The notes beneath the pieces were generated by a model. The model was given only the letters and a program-made list of their open reading frames with translations, did not search any database and was not told the DNA's origin. The translations under genes were made by a program, and so were the position numbers. Below, one piece after another: positions 51,549 through 59,524 of a DNA stretch of 64,000 nt; within the stretch, counting starts at the first letter, position 1; each line of letters starts with the position of its first letter. Origin of the DNA: RGIG529 sp050950425 (GTDB lineage Bacteria > Bacillota > Clostridia > Oscillospirales > Oscillospiraceae); assembly GCA_050950425.1 (NCBI GenBank), contig JBMNHO010000002.1, forward strand, positions 992,001-1,056,000, in the 5' to 3' direction.

Positions 51549-52712
51549 ATGAACGAAATGAATTTCTACTTACCGGAGGAGCAGCTGGCCGTACAGGAGA
51601 TGGTACGCGACTTCACTGAAAAGAAGTTGAAGCCTGGCGTCATTGACCGTGACGAAAACAGCGAATTTTCTTTGGAGCTGTTTAGCGAAATGGGGAAGAT
51701 GGGCCTGTTTGGCTTGGCATATCCGGAGGAATTCGGCGGCCAGGGTAAGGGAAGCTATCTTTCTTATGCCGTTGCTGTAGAGGAAATCTCCAAGGTCGAT
51801 TCCTCCATGGGTATCGCCTTCTCTGTTTTGGTTTCCCTGTACGGCGGCAGTGTTATGAATTCTCCAGCCGATGACGCTACCAAGAAAAAATTCTTGATGC
51901 CTGTTCTCACCGGCGACCATTACGGGTCTTTCGGCCTGACAGAGCCCACCGCCGGTTCCGATGCCGCCGGCATCCGCACGGTTGCCGTGAAAGACGGCGA
52001 CGATTACATCCTGAACGGCACCAAGATCTTCAACACCAACGGCCCCTTCTCTGATTACACCGCAGTGTACGCGCTCCTCGAACCAGAAAAGAAGGCAAAG
52101 GGCCTGGGCTGCTTCATTCTGCGCAAGGGCATGCCCGGTTTCACCGTTGGCAAAATTGAAAATAAAATGGGCATCCGCGCCGCCCAGGTTTCCGAGCTGA
52201 TCATGCAGGACGTGAGAGTACCCGCTGAAAATCTGATCGCTGTCAGCGGAACCGGCTTCCCCACCGCCATGAAGGCATTGGACGGCGGCCGCATCGGCGT
52301 TGCCGCTCAGGGCCTCGGCATTGCAAAAGGCGCCTTTGAAATCACCAAGGAGTACCTGAAGGTTCGCGAGCAGTTTGGCAAACCTCTGTACAAAAACCAG
52401 CACATTGCCTTTAAAATGGCTGAGCTGGACACCCAAATCGAAATGGCACAGCACCTTCTTTACAAAGCTGCCAGCGACAAAGACGCACACAGACCTTATA
52501 CTGTTTCCGCGTCCAAAGCAAAAATGGTCTGCACCGACTGCGCCATGCACGTGACCACCGAGTGCGTTCAGCTCATGGGCGGCGTAGGCTACATGAGAGA
52601 ATACCATGTTGAGCGTATGATGCGTGATGCGAAGATCACCCAGATCTATGAAGGCACCAACGAAGTGCAGAAAATGGTCATCAGCAACAACATGTTCAGA
52701 GAAAAGAAATAA
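51549..52712 (+). CDS. Acyl-CoA dehydrogenase (short-chain/butyryl-CoA type)
   Basis: FAD enzyme that oxidises acyl-CoA or, with electron-transfer flavoprotein, reduces crotonyl-CoA in butyrate formation. The 387-residue product has LFGLAYPEEFGGQGKGSYLSYAVAVEE, FGLTEPTAGSDAAGI-like FAD/substrate loops, GIRAAQVSELI, and the catalytic glutamate E368 in YEGTNEVQK. No etfAB or crotonase gene is adjacent, unlike the classical bcd cluster, so the exact chain length and direction are open. Codon use is plainer (more A/T-ending codons) than that of its neighbours, as in highly expressed genes. GGAAG precedes ATG 51549. Confidence 0.92.
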   Translation: MNEMNFYLPEEQLAVQEMVRDFTEKKLKPGVIDRDENSEFSLELFSEMGKMGLFGLAYPEEFGGQGKGSYLSYAVAVEEISKVDSSMGIAFSVLVSLYGGSVMNSPADDATKKKFLMPVLTGDHYGSFGLTEPTAGSDAAGIRTVAVKDGDDYILNGTKIFNTNGPFSDYTAVYALLEPEKKAKGLGCFILRKGMPGFTVGKIENKMGIRAAQVSELIMQDVRVPAENLIAVSGTGFPTAMKALDGGRIGVAAQGLGIAKGAFEITKEYLKVREQFGKPLYKNQHIAFKMAELDTQIEMAQHLLYKAASDKDAHRPYTVSASKAKMVCTDCAMHVTTECVQLMGGVGYMREYHVERMMRDAKITQIYEGTNEVQKMVISNNMFREKK

Positions 52713-52732
52713 GCCCGACAAGCGGATTATCT

Positions 52733-52779
52733 GCGGGCGCATGGTACATCTCCTTCACAAGGAATGGCTGTGCGCCCGC
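52733..52779 (+). terminator. Hairpin after the acyl-CoA dehydrogenase gene
   Basis: GCGGGCGCA (52733-52741) pairs with TGCGCCCGC (52771-52779) over a 29-base loop, followed by an AT-rich TTATATATTTTATTT. It probably ends or reduces transcription before the MarR gene. Confidence 0.6.
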
Positions 52780-52830
52780 GCTTATATATTTTATTTCGCC
52801 TGCCTCTTTTTCCTTTGACTTTTCAAACGC

Positions 52831-52861
52831 TTTTCGAATATTTTCGAATGTTTTTTAAGAT
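52831..52861 (+). promoter_or_regulatory. Repeated TTTTCGAAT elements at the MarR promoter
   Basis: TTTTCGAAT occurs at 52831-52839 and 52841-52849; each contains the palindrome TTCGAA, and together they form TTCGAA-N4-TTCGAA. A -10-like TAAGAT (52856-52861) lies just downstream. The position suggests an autoregulatory operator. Confidence 0.45.
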
Positions 52862-52923
52862 AGAACCCTCGGCAGCATCATCTGCCCCACAGCGTTTTCC
52901 GCTGCAGAAAGGATGGATTTTTT

Positions 52924-53379
52924 ATGGAATTCAATGAATGCATTAACTATTTATTAACCACCGCGCAGCACGCAGTGTTCCAGCAAATGACAGAACGTCT
53001 GTCAGAACACGACATTACCCCGGGACAATACGCCATCTTGAATTGCCTTTGGACCCATCAATCCGTCAACCCCAAAGAGATCGCCAAAATCTTATGTCTG
53101 GAGACCTCTACCATCTCCGGCGTCATGGATCGAATGCAGAAAAAAGGTATCATCGACCGCCTGGTCAGCACAGAAGACCGCCGCTGTGTTCAGGTTATGC
53201 TCACCGAAAAGGGCCGGAACTTAGAGGAGCCGGTTCTCCACGTGGTGGAAGAAGTCAACAAAGAAGTGATGTCTGGGTTTACGCCGGAAGAACAAGCCCT
53301 TTTAAAGGACTGCCTGCGCCGCATTGCCGGCCACGAAGAGGCCGGTATCTTGGGGCTGGCGCCGGTTGTGAACGGCTGA
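52924..53379 (+). CDS. MarR-family transcriptional regulator
   Basis: A 151-residue winged-helix regulator: CINYLLTTAQHAVFQQMTERLSEHDITPGQYAILNCLW at the N-terminus, the recognition region PKEIAKILCLETSTISGVMDRMQKKGIIDR and the wing STEDRRCVQVMLTEKGR. The ligand is unknown. It lies 211 bases downstream of the acyl-CoA dehydrogenase gene on the same strand and may regulate it or itself. AAAGGA precedes ATG 52924. Confidence 0.9.
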   Translation: MEFNECINYLLTTAQHAVFQQMTERLSEHDITPGQYAILNCLWTHQSVNPKEIAKILCLETSTISGVMDRMQKKGIIDRLVSTEDRRCVQVMLTEKGRNLEEPVLHVVEEVNKEVMSGFTPEEQALLKDCLRRIAGHEEAGILGLAPVVNG

Positions 53380-53498
53380 CGCTCTCTCTTGCCTTTGTTT
53401 GTCCTTGGCCAAAGGGAGGAGGCTGCTTGCCCAAGCGAGGGCATCCCGCTCCCCCTCCCCCTCTTTTCAAAAAACGTCATTTGGCGGAACGATCTCCT

Positions 53499-53527
53499 GT
53501 TTTCCCCTTTTGGGGAAAACATTTTTT
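53499..53527 (+). terminator. Terminator after the MarR gene
   Basis: GTTTTCCCC (53499-53507) and GGGGAAAAC (53512-53520) form a perfect 9-bp stem with a TTTT loop, followed by ATTTTTT. Confidence 0.85.
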
Positions 53528-53663
53528 GTCTTTTCCTCTGTGCAATCCTGTTCCTCTTGAAAACGGCATTCCCTTTCTCCTCGCGTCTTCCTTTTTGTTC
53601 GTTTGCAATTTTGACGTCTTTGAAAAACTTACTTTTTCTTTTCCATTGCATGGCTTATGTAAG

Positions 53664-53720
53664 GAAATCGACCAAAAACAGAACATTCCCGTTCTGTTTT
53701 TGGTCGATTTTCGTTTTTTT
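53664..53720 (+). terminator. Second strong terminator in the convergent gap
   Basis: A stem of 19 perfect pairs (about 53666-53684 with 53691-53709) with an ATTCCC loop, followed by a run of seven T residues at 53714-53720. It points the same way as the MarR terminator 140 bases upstream, so either it is a backup or a short transcript begins between the two. Confidence 0.88.
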
Positions 53721-53732
53721 CCGTATATCCTC

Positions 53733-53845
53733 CGGGCGTTTTTTATATTATTTTTCCTTTTTTACCCTTTGAAAGAGATACATAATATTGTATGTCCCGC
53801 CCGTTGCGGCAAGAGTTATCCACAGTTTCCACAGGGTTATCCACA
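53733..53845. other. DnaA-box pair beside an AT-rich stretch
   Basis: Two perfect TTATCCACA boxes (53816-53824 and 53837-53845), 21 bp apart and in the same orientation, flank a weaker GTTTCCACA (53825-53833). About 25-80 bases to the left is an AT-rich tract (53739-53790). The arrangement resembles an origin-type DnaA cluster, but no dnaA or dnaN gene is near. The rest of the 627-base gap between the MarR gene and tsaD holds only the two terminators; I see no gene in it. Confidence 0.6.
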
Positions 53846-54006
53846 GGTTGGTTCCCCCCGGGAATATACGCCATCACAACTGTTTTTCCCCTTTTTTGCT
53901 CCATTGGACGACCTGCTTTTTCCACCGGGCTTCCACATGTTTCAATTGACATAATGCATGTTTTCCTTATATTCGGAAAAATGCAAGCCGCCGCTGTCCG
54001 GTGTCA

Positions 54007-55029
54007 TCACGCCCCCGGCGCGTCCGCTGTGATGTCCCTGCCGGCAAACGCGTTGAGGGTCATGGTCGCCGTATGTCCCGCCAGATATTCATAATACCCT
54101 TGGGCGCCGATCATGGCGGCGTTGTCCCCGCACAAAGACAAGGGGGGCAGATACAGCTGTTTCCCCATGGTCTGGGTCATGCGAAGCAGCGCCCGCCGGA
54201 TTTCCCCGTTGGCCGCCACGCCCCCCGCCGCCACCAGCGCTTCGTACCCCGTCTGCCGCAGCGCCGCCTCCGCCCGGGGAACCAGCGTGTCCCGCACCGC
54301 CGCCTGAAACGACGCGGCCAGAGAGGGCTTGTCCAGCTCCTTCCCTGTTTGGGCGGCATGATGTACCAGGTTGATCACCGCCGTTTTCAGCCCCGAAAAG
54401 CTCATGTCCAAAGGAGCGCCTGCGACCTTCGCCCGGGGCAGGTCAAACGCCGCGGGATCCCCCTGGGCGGCCAGCGCCTCGATGGCGCGCCCGCCGGGAT
54501 ACGGGTAACCCAGAACCCTCGCCACCTTGTCAAAGCATTCTCCGGCGGCGTCGTCCCTTGTGCGGCCCAAAATGGCCATATCCGTGTAATCTTTCACGTC
54601 CACCAGCATCGTATTCCCCCCGGACACGGTCAGGCAGAGAAAGGGGGGCTTTAAATCGGGAAAGGCCAGGTAATTCGCGGCGATATGCCCCCTTAAATGA
54701 TGCACCGGGATCAAGGGCACCCCCAGGCCGAAGGATACGGCCTTTGCAAAATTCAGCCCCACCAAAAGCGCCCCGATCAGCCCCGGGGCATAGGTCACCG
54801 CCACGGCGTCCACATCCCCCTTTGCCATGCCCGCTTCCCGCAGGGCGGCGTCCGCCAAAGGCACAATGGCCTCCACGTGGCGGCGGGACGCGATTTCCGG
54901 CACCACTCCGCCATAGACGGCATGTTCCTCTATCTGAGACAGCACCACGTTGGAACAAATTTGTCTCCCGTCCCGCACCACGGCCACCGCCGTTTCGTCG
55001 CAGGACGTTTCAATCGCTAAAATATTCAC
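54007..55029 (-). CDS. tsaD: tRNA N6-adenosine threonylcarbamoyltransferase
   Basis: Catalyses the last step of t6A37 formation in tRNAs that read ANN codons. The 340-residue product begins MNILAIETSCDETAVAVV and has the metal motif HHLRGH, then TVSGGNTMLVDVKD and FSGLKTAVINL with the ASKHA-fold residues. It ends the minus-strand run nnrD-lipoprotein-ywlE-rimI-tsaD; the partner genes tsaB and tsaE are not in the window. Confidence 0.95.
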   Translation of the reverse strand: MNILAIETSCDETAVAVVRDGRQICSNVVLSQIEEHAVYGGVVPEIASRRHVEAIVPLADAALREAGMAKGDVDAVAVTYAPGLIGALLVGLNFAKAVSFGLGVPLIPVHHLRGHIAANYLAFPDLKPPFLCLTVSGGNTMLVDVKDYTDMAILGRTRDDAAGECFDKVARVLGYPYPGGRAIEALAAQGDPAAFDLPRAKVAGAPLDMSFSGLKTAVINLVHHAAQTGKELDKPSLAASFQAAVRDTLVPRAEAALRQTGYEALVAAGGVAANGEIRRALLRMTQTMGKQLYLPPLSLCGDNAAMIGAQGYYEYLAGHTATMTLNAFAGRDITADAPGA

Positions 55030-55044
55030 TGTTTCCTCAACTCT

Positions 55045-55494
55045 CTAACTCTCTAACGGTATTGTCATTAAAATCGCATCTTCCGGGGGCTTTTCATAAT
55101 AACGGCGGCGCCGACCCGCCACCTCGAACCCCTGGGCCATATAAAGGCGGATGGCGGGGACATTGCTCTCCCGCACCTCCAGGGTCAGACAGGCCATCTT
55201 CCGCGCCCGGGCCTCTTCCAGCAGGGCCCGCAAAAGCGCCTGCCCGATCCCCTGCCGCCGGCACCCCGGATGCACCGCCACATTGGTAATCGACGCTTCG
55301 TCCAAAACGGTGTAAAATCCCGCGTATCCCACAACGGCACCCTGCTCATCCAAAGCGGCGAAATACGCCGTGGTGTCCCGCTCCAAGTCGCCCGCCAGCT
55401 GCTTTTCCGACCAGGGCACGGAAAAGCAGGCCGCCTCCAGCGCCGCCGCCAGAGGAACGTGGATTTGTTCCATGGGTACAATCCGCGCTGTCAT
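55045..55494 (-). CDS. rimI: Ribosomal protein S18-alanine N-acetyltransferase-like protein
   Basis: A 149-residue GNAT acetyltransferase with the acetyl-CoA loop GCRRQGIGQALLRALLEEA and the late motif NVPAIRLYMAQGFEVAGRRRRYY. Adjacent to tsaD, this is the standard rimI position; the target may be S18 or another protein. Its ATG overlaps the phosphatase stop by four bases. Confidence 0.92.
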   Translation of the reverse strand: MTARIVPMEQIHVPLAAALEAACFSVPWSEKQLAGDLERDTTAYFAALDEQGAVVGYAGFYTVLDEASITNVAVHPGCRRQGIGQALLRALLEEARARKMACLTLEVRESNVPAIRLYMAQGFEVAGRRRRYYEKPPEDAILMTIPLES

Positions 55495-55928
55495 TTTCCC
55501 ATTCCCTCCTGCCGAAGCAGCCGGACAAGGGATCGGGCAATCTCCTCCGCCGTTTGCTCATAGACCGCCCGGCTCCCGCCGAAGGGGTCGGAAATGTCCT
55601 CCTCGGCAAGGCAAAACACCTTTCCGTCGGCCTCCGGCACAGCGCCCAGCAGCGTCCTTTTTTGCTGCCGGGTCATGCAGTAAACCACGTCCGCCCCGTC
55701 TACAAGGCGCGCCGTTAAGGGCCTTGCCCTGTGCCCTTTCAAGTCGGCGCCGTAGCGCCGGGCGGCTTCCGCCGCCTGCTCCGTGGGCGGATCTCCCGAA
55801 AACGCGGCAAGGCCGCAGGAAATGGCCCGCAGGTTCCAGCCCTGTTCCTTGGCCATGGCGTTGCAAATTCCCTCTGCCATGGCACTTCGGCAGGTGTTTC
55901 CTGTACAGACAAATAAAATCGTTTTCAT
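55491..55928 (-). CDS. Low-molecular-weight protein phosphatase, probable protein-arginine phosphatase (YwlE type)
   Basis: A 145-residue LMW phosphatase with the P-loop CTGNTCRS (nucleophile C8) and the general-acid loop SDPFGGS. Threonine 12 in the P-loop matches Thr11 of Bacillus YwlE, the residue that favours phosphoarginine; tyrosine phosphatases usually have isoleucine there. Specificity is therefore inferred to be phosphoarginine. ATG 55928 follows AAGGAGG. No McsB kinase gene is in view. Confidence 0.85.
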   Translation of the reverse strand: MKTILFVCTGNTCRSAMAEGICNAMAKEQGWNLRAISCGLAAFSGDPPTEQAAEAARRYGADLKGHRARPLTARLVDGADVVYCMTRQQKRTLLGAVPEADGKVFCLAEEDISDPFGGSRAVYEQTAEEIARSLVRLLRQEGMGK

Positions 55929-55947
55929 GCTTGTGCCTCCTTTTTCT

Positions 55948-56550
55948 TTATGGCACCCAGGCAACAGACTGAAAGGTACACCGGATGACCGCCTTCCCCC
56001 CCGACAAAATTTCTCCGTACAGGGGCTGCTTTGTCTCCGCTTCGTACCAAATGCGGTACTGCACCGCGTCCACCACGTTCCCGTCTCCTTCGCCATATGC
56101 CACACGAACCGCAGGGGTGTCCCCCCATTTTTCCAAATCCACCCGGGAGATATATCCCTCCCGGCAGGCCGTCAGCAAAGCGGGCAACGCGTCCATGGGG
56201 GACAGCCCGTTGGGCGACAGGGGGCCGGTTTCCAGCTCCGCCCCTTCGTACATCAGCTTTGTTTCCCCTTCTTCGATCACCGCCGTGACCCCTCGTATGA
56301 TCTCCGGCGCCTCCACGGTGATGCGGCTTTCCCCCGTTTCGTTCCATTGGAACGACAGCGTATAAGCATAGATCCGGTCGCCGTAATCAGACAGCACCTC
56401 CGCCTCCATCTGGCAGCTTGTGGCCTCCAGCGCCCGGGTTCGCACGTCCAGAGCCAGCATCTCCCCTTCTTTGGTTTGGGTGCCGCAGGAAGCCAGAAGC
56501 AAGATCATTGGTATAAGGGCAAACAGTCGGCGCAACGCCCTTCCTCCCAT
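55948..56550 (-). CDS. Putative lipoprotein of unknown function (LolA/germination-like fold)
   Basis: A 200-residue protein with a signal peptide and lipobox LLLASCG (cysteine near residue 22). The mature part has repeating beta-strand patterns (CQMEAEVLSDYGDRIYAYTLSFQW, then ITVEAPEIIRGVTAVIEEGETKLMYEGAELETG), reminiscent of LolA/LppX-type outer-layer lipid-binding folds, but I cannot name a family. It lies between nnrD (9 bases) and the phosphatase gene (19 bases), so it is co-transcribed with them. Confidence 0.7.
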   Translation of the reverse strand: MGGRALRRLFALIPMILLLASCGTQTKEGEMLALDVRTRALEATSCQMEAEVLSDYGDRIYAYTLSFQWNETGESRITVEAPEIIRGVTAVIEEGETKLMYEGAELETGPLSPNGLSPMDALPALLTACREGYISRVDLEKWGDTPAVRVAYGEGDGNVVDAVQYRIWYEAETKQPLYGEILSGGKAVIRCTFQSVAWVP

Positions 56551-56559
56551 CCCGTTCTT

Positions 56560-58095
56560 TCATTTGCTCTCTTTCGTAAGGGCGGCCTTTGGCAGCATTT
56601 CGATCAGGTCGCTGGGGAGCATGCCCGCCTCGCCCCACTGAAGGGCACACAGGTCCCCCGCCGCGCCGTGGAGGAACACGGCGGCGGCCGCCGCCATCCC
56701 CGGCTCCATCCCCTGGCCCAGCAGAGCCAAAAGGACGCCGGAGAGCACGTCGCCGCTGCCGCCCTTCGCCATGCCGGAATTACCGGTGGAATTGAGATAA
56801 ACGGTTCCATCCGGCAAAGCCGTCACCGTCCCCCGGCCTTTGAGCACCAGCACGCAGCCGTGGGAACGGGCAAAGGCTCGGGCGGCGCCGATCCGGTCCC
56901 CCCCGTCCAGGCAGCCGCCCAGCCGCCGAAACTCCCCTTCATGGGGCGTCAAAACAACCGGCGCCGCCCGCCCGTCCAGTTCATGTATATGTTCCGCCAG
57001 CAAGTTTAGACCATCGGCGTCCACAACCAAAGGGGCCGAAAGATCTTTCACCGCCCGGCGCACCGCGCGCCGGGCGCCGTCGCTCCGGCCCAGCCCCGGC
57101 CCGATCAGACAGGCGTCGCAGGCCGCCAATTGGGGCATCACCTGCTCCGCCGCCCCTTTTGCCAGACCCCCCTCCTCCACAGGCAGGGGGAACACCATGG
57201 CCTCTGTGTTTTTCACCGCCTCAATTTGGTAAATGCTCTCCGGGACATATAAAAACACAAGGCCCGCGCCGGACCGCATGGCCGCCTTTGCCGCAAGGGT
57301 CGGGGCGCCTGTGTAGCCCACGCTTCCCGCCAGAATGCCCACCTTACCAAAGTCCCCCTTGTGTCCGTCCTTCTTCCGCCGGGGCAGGCAGGCGCGCGCC
57401 TCCTCCTCTGTCAGCGCAAAGGTGCCGCACGGGGCATCGGCCACCAATTGGGCCGGAATGCCGATATCCGCAATGCGCAGGTCGCCGCAGCAAAGGCTCC
57501 CTTCTCCGGTGTACAGCCCGGGCTTTGCCAAAGTAAAGGCCACGGTGCACCGGGCGGAAACTGCCTTGCCCGGCACCTGCCCCGTGTCCGCCAAAACGCC
57601 GCTGGGAACATCGGCGGAGACAACCGGCGCGCCGCTTTCGTTGATCCGGTCGATGGCCGCCGCCGCGTCCCCCCGGGGCGCCGCCCGAAGGCCGATGCCG
57701 AAAATGGCGTCGATGATCACGTCGGCTTCTTTGCAAAACGCCTTTTGTTCTTCATCCTGGGGCAAAAAAGGCTCTAGCGCGCCCCCCGCCGCTTCCAGCC
57801 GCCGTGCCATCTCCTTTGTGTCCGGCGTCATCTTGTTTCGGTCTCCCACCAGAAAGGCACGGATCAAAACGCCCTTTTGGGCCAAAAGCCGGGCGGCGGC
57901 CACTCCGTCGCCCCCGTTGTTCCCCGGGCCGCAGAAAACGGCCGCCGTTTTCCCCGCCCCCGGACGCAAAAAGGCCGCCGCCGCGCGGCACACCTGCTCC
58001 GCCGCCGTCTCCATCAATTGAACAGAGGAGATTCCCATCTCTTCAATGGCCTTTCGGTCCAGCTCCTTCATCTGCGCAGCCGTCAGCAGCTTCAT
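56560..58095 (-). CDS. nnrD: Bifunctional NAD(P)H-hydrate repair enzyme (epimerase + ADP-dependent dehydratase)
   Basis: Repairs hydrated NAD(P)H. The 511-residue product joins an N-terminal YjeF epimerase domain (FCGPGNNGGDGVAAARLLA, then VIDAIFGIGL) and a ribokinase-like dehydratase domain with HKGDFGKVGILAGSVGYTGAP and GMAKGGSGDVLSGVLLALL. ATG 58095 (MKLLTAAQMKELDRKAIEEMG) has GGAGGGG upstream; a longer frame upstream is not supported. It heads the minus-strand operon ending with tsaD and diverges from the pheS T-box. Confidence 0.94.
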   Translation of the reverse strand: MKLLTAAQMKELDRKAIEEMGISSVQLMETAAEQVCRAAAAFLRPGAGKTAAVFCGPGNNGGDGVAAARLLAQKGVLIRAFLVGDRNKMTPDTKEMARRLEAAGGALEPFLPQDEEQKAFCKEADVIIDAIFGIGLRAAPRGDAAAAIDRINESGAPVVSADVPSGVLADTGQVPGKAVSARCTVAFTLAKPGLYTGEGSLCCGDLRIADIGIPAQLVADAPCGTFALTEEEARACLPRRKKDGHKGDFGKVGILAGSVGYTGAPTLAAKAAMRSGAGLVFLYVPESIYQIEAVKNTEAMVFPLPVEEGGLAKGAAEQVMPQLAACDACLIGPGLGRSDGARRAVRRAVKDLSAPLVVDADGLNLLAEHIHELDGRAAPVVLTPHEGEFRRLGGCLDGGDRIGAARAFARSHGCVLVLKGRGTVTALPDGTVYLNSTGNSGMAKGGSGDVLSGVLLALLGQGMEPGMAAAAAVFLHGAAGDLCALQWGEAGMLPSDLIEMLPKAALTKESK

Positions 58096-58163
58096 TTTGA
58101 CCCCTCCGATCTTACGTTTTACCTCTATTATAGAAAAGAAAGTAACATTCGTCAATTTTTGTC

Positions 58164-58192
58164 TTGCAACATTTTATATTTTGCGCTATAAT
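58164..58192 (+). promoter_or_regulatory. Predicted promoter of the pheST T-box transcript
   Basis: -35 TTGCAA (58164-58169) and perfect -10 TATAAT (58187-58192), 17 bp apart. The T-box leader begins about 10 bases downstream. Confidence 0.75.
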
Positions 58193-58204
58193 TGGCCAAT
58201 ATAT

Positions 58205-58459
58205 GATACTATAGTGATGAACGGAAAAAGAGCGGATTTTGCGCTTCACCAGAGAACATAAGCCGTTGGCTGGAAGCTTATTGGGAGCGGTTCCGCCCGG
58301 TTCGCCCGGGAGCTTTGCGTTGAATCAGGAAGTAGGCGCAGCGGGTTGCCCCCCCGTTATCGGGTGCTAAGCGCGCGTTGCCTTGCAACGCGAACCGTGG
58401 GTGGTACCGCGGAAGGTTGGCCTTTCGTCCCTGTTGTTTTGTGGGAGGAAGGCTTTTTT
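58205..58459 (+). ncRNA. T-box leader (phenylalanine)
   Basis: A tRNA-sensing leader: the Stem I loop motif CAGAGAAC with the paired GGCTGGAAGC, then a likely specifier TTC at 58301-58303 in CGGTTCGCCCGGGAGCTTTG, the T-box core GTGGTACCGCGG (58401-58412), and a terminator (GGCCTTTCGTCCC near 58419 with GGGAGGAAGGC, then TTTTTT at 58454-58459). Uncharged tRNA-Phe would stabilise the antiterminator and allow pheST expression. An alternative TTC occurs ten bases earlier (58291). The specifier choice is inferred from position. Confidence 0.88.
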
Positions 58460-58489
58460 GTTTCGAATTTCGAATAAGGAGTGTCATAC

Positions 58490-59515
58490 ATGCGAAAACA
58501 ATTGGAGGACATCCAAAAAGCGGCGCTGGAGACCATACAGGCGGCCGGTATCTCGTCTGATCTGGAAGCGCTGCGTGTCAGATATTTGGGAAAAAAGGGG
58601 GAGCTGACTGCCGTTTTGAAACAAATGGGCAAACTCTCTGAATCGGAGCGTCCCATCATGGGCCAGCTGGCCAACGCCGTGCGGGAAGCGCTGACAGAGG
58701 CCATCGCCCGCCAGGCCAAGCGCCTGGAGCAGGCCGCTCTGGACGTGCGGCTCGCCTCTGAGGTGATCGACGTTACCGTTCCCGGCACTCCTGTTGAAGT
58801 GGGACACCGCCACCCCATGTCCATTGTGCTGGAAGAGGCGGAGGACATCTTCATCGGGATGGGGTTCCAAATCGCGGAAGGCCCCGAAGTGGAGCTTTCC
58901 GAGTATAACTTCACCAAGCTAAACACGCCGGAGGGCCACCCGGCCAGAGACTGGCAGGACACGTTTTATCTCTCCGGCGACGGCTCTGTGGTGCTGCGCA
59001 CCCAGACGTCCCCCGTCCAAATCCGGGTGATGGAAAACCAGCCTTTGCCCATTCGCATCATCTCCCCCGGGAGAGTCTACCGAAAAGACGAAGTGGACGC
59101 CACCCATTCCCCTATGTTCCACCAGATCGAAGGCCTGGTGGTGGACAAGGGGATCACCATGGCGGATTTAAAGGGCACGCTTGAAATTCTGGTTCACCGG
59201 CTGTACGGCGCAGACACGAAAATCCGCTTTCGGCCCCACCATTTTCCCTTTACGGAGCCGTCCTGCGAGGTGGACGTCCAGTGTTTTGAATGCGAAGGAA
59301 GCGGCTGCCGGGTTTGCAAGGGCGAGGGCTGGATCGAGCTTTTGGGCGCCGGGATGGTGCATCCCAAGGTGCTGGAGGGCTGCGGCATCGACACCGAGGT
59401 TTATAGCGGCTTTGCCTTCGGCATCGGCGTAGAGCGCATGGCCATGCGCCGGTTTTCCATCAGCGATCTGCGGCTGATTTATGAAAACGACATCCGGTTC
59501 TTAAGCCAGTTTTAG
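58490..59515 (+). CDS. pheS: Phenylalanine-tRNA ligase alpha subunit
   Basis: Catalytic subunit of the alpha2-beta2 enzyme. The 341-residue product has an N-terminal coiled coil (about residues 1-85) and the class II core: motif 1-like GHRHPMSIVLEEAEDIFIGMGF, TSPVQIRVM, and FRPHHFPFTEPSCEVDVQC with a small Cys-x2-Cys loop. ATG 58490 has AAGGAG eight bases upstream. It is controlled by the T-box leader. Confidence 0.96.
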   Translation: MRKQLEDIQKAALETIQAAGISSDLEALRVRYLGKKGELTAVLKQMGKLSESERPIMGQLANAVREALTEAIARQAKRLEQAALDVRLASEVIDVTVPGTPVEVGHRHPMSIVLEEAEDIFIGMGFQIAEGPEVELSEYNFTKLNTPEGHPARDWQDTFYLSGDGSVVLRTQTSPVQIRVMENQPLPIRIISPGRVYRKDEVDATHSPMFHQIEGLVVDKGITMADLKGTLEILVHRLYGADTKIRFRPHHFPFTEPSCEVDVQCFECEGSGCRVCKGEGWIELLGAGMVHPKVLEGCGIDTEVYSGFAFGIGVERMAMRRFSISDLRLIYENDIRFLSQF

Positions 59516-59524
59516 GAGGACAGC

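Noticed and set aside
51570..52742. 390-codon frame antisense to the acyl-CoA dehydrogenase gene
   Set aside because: It mirrors the codon bias of the real gene and has no domain.
55783..57009. 408-codon plus-strand frame opposite the phosphatase, lipoprotein and nnrD genes
   Set aside because: It spans gene boundaries on the other strand and has no coherent protein features.
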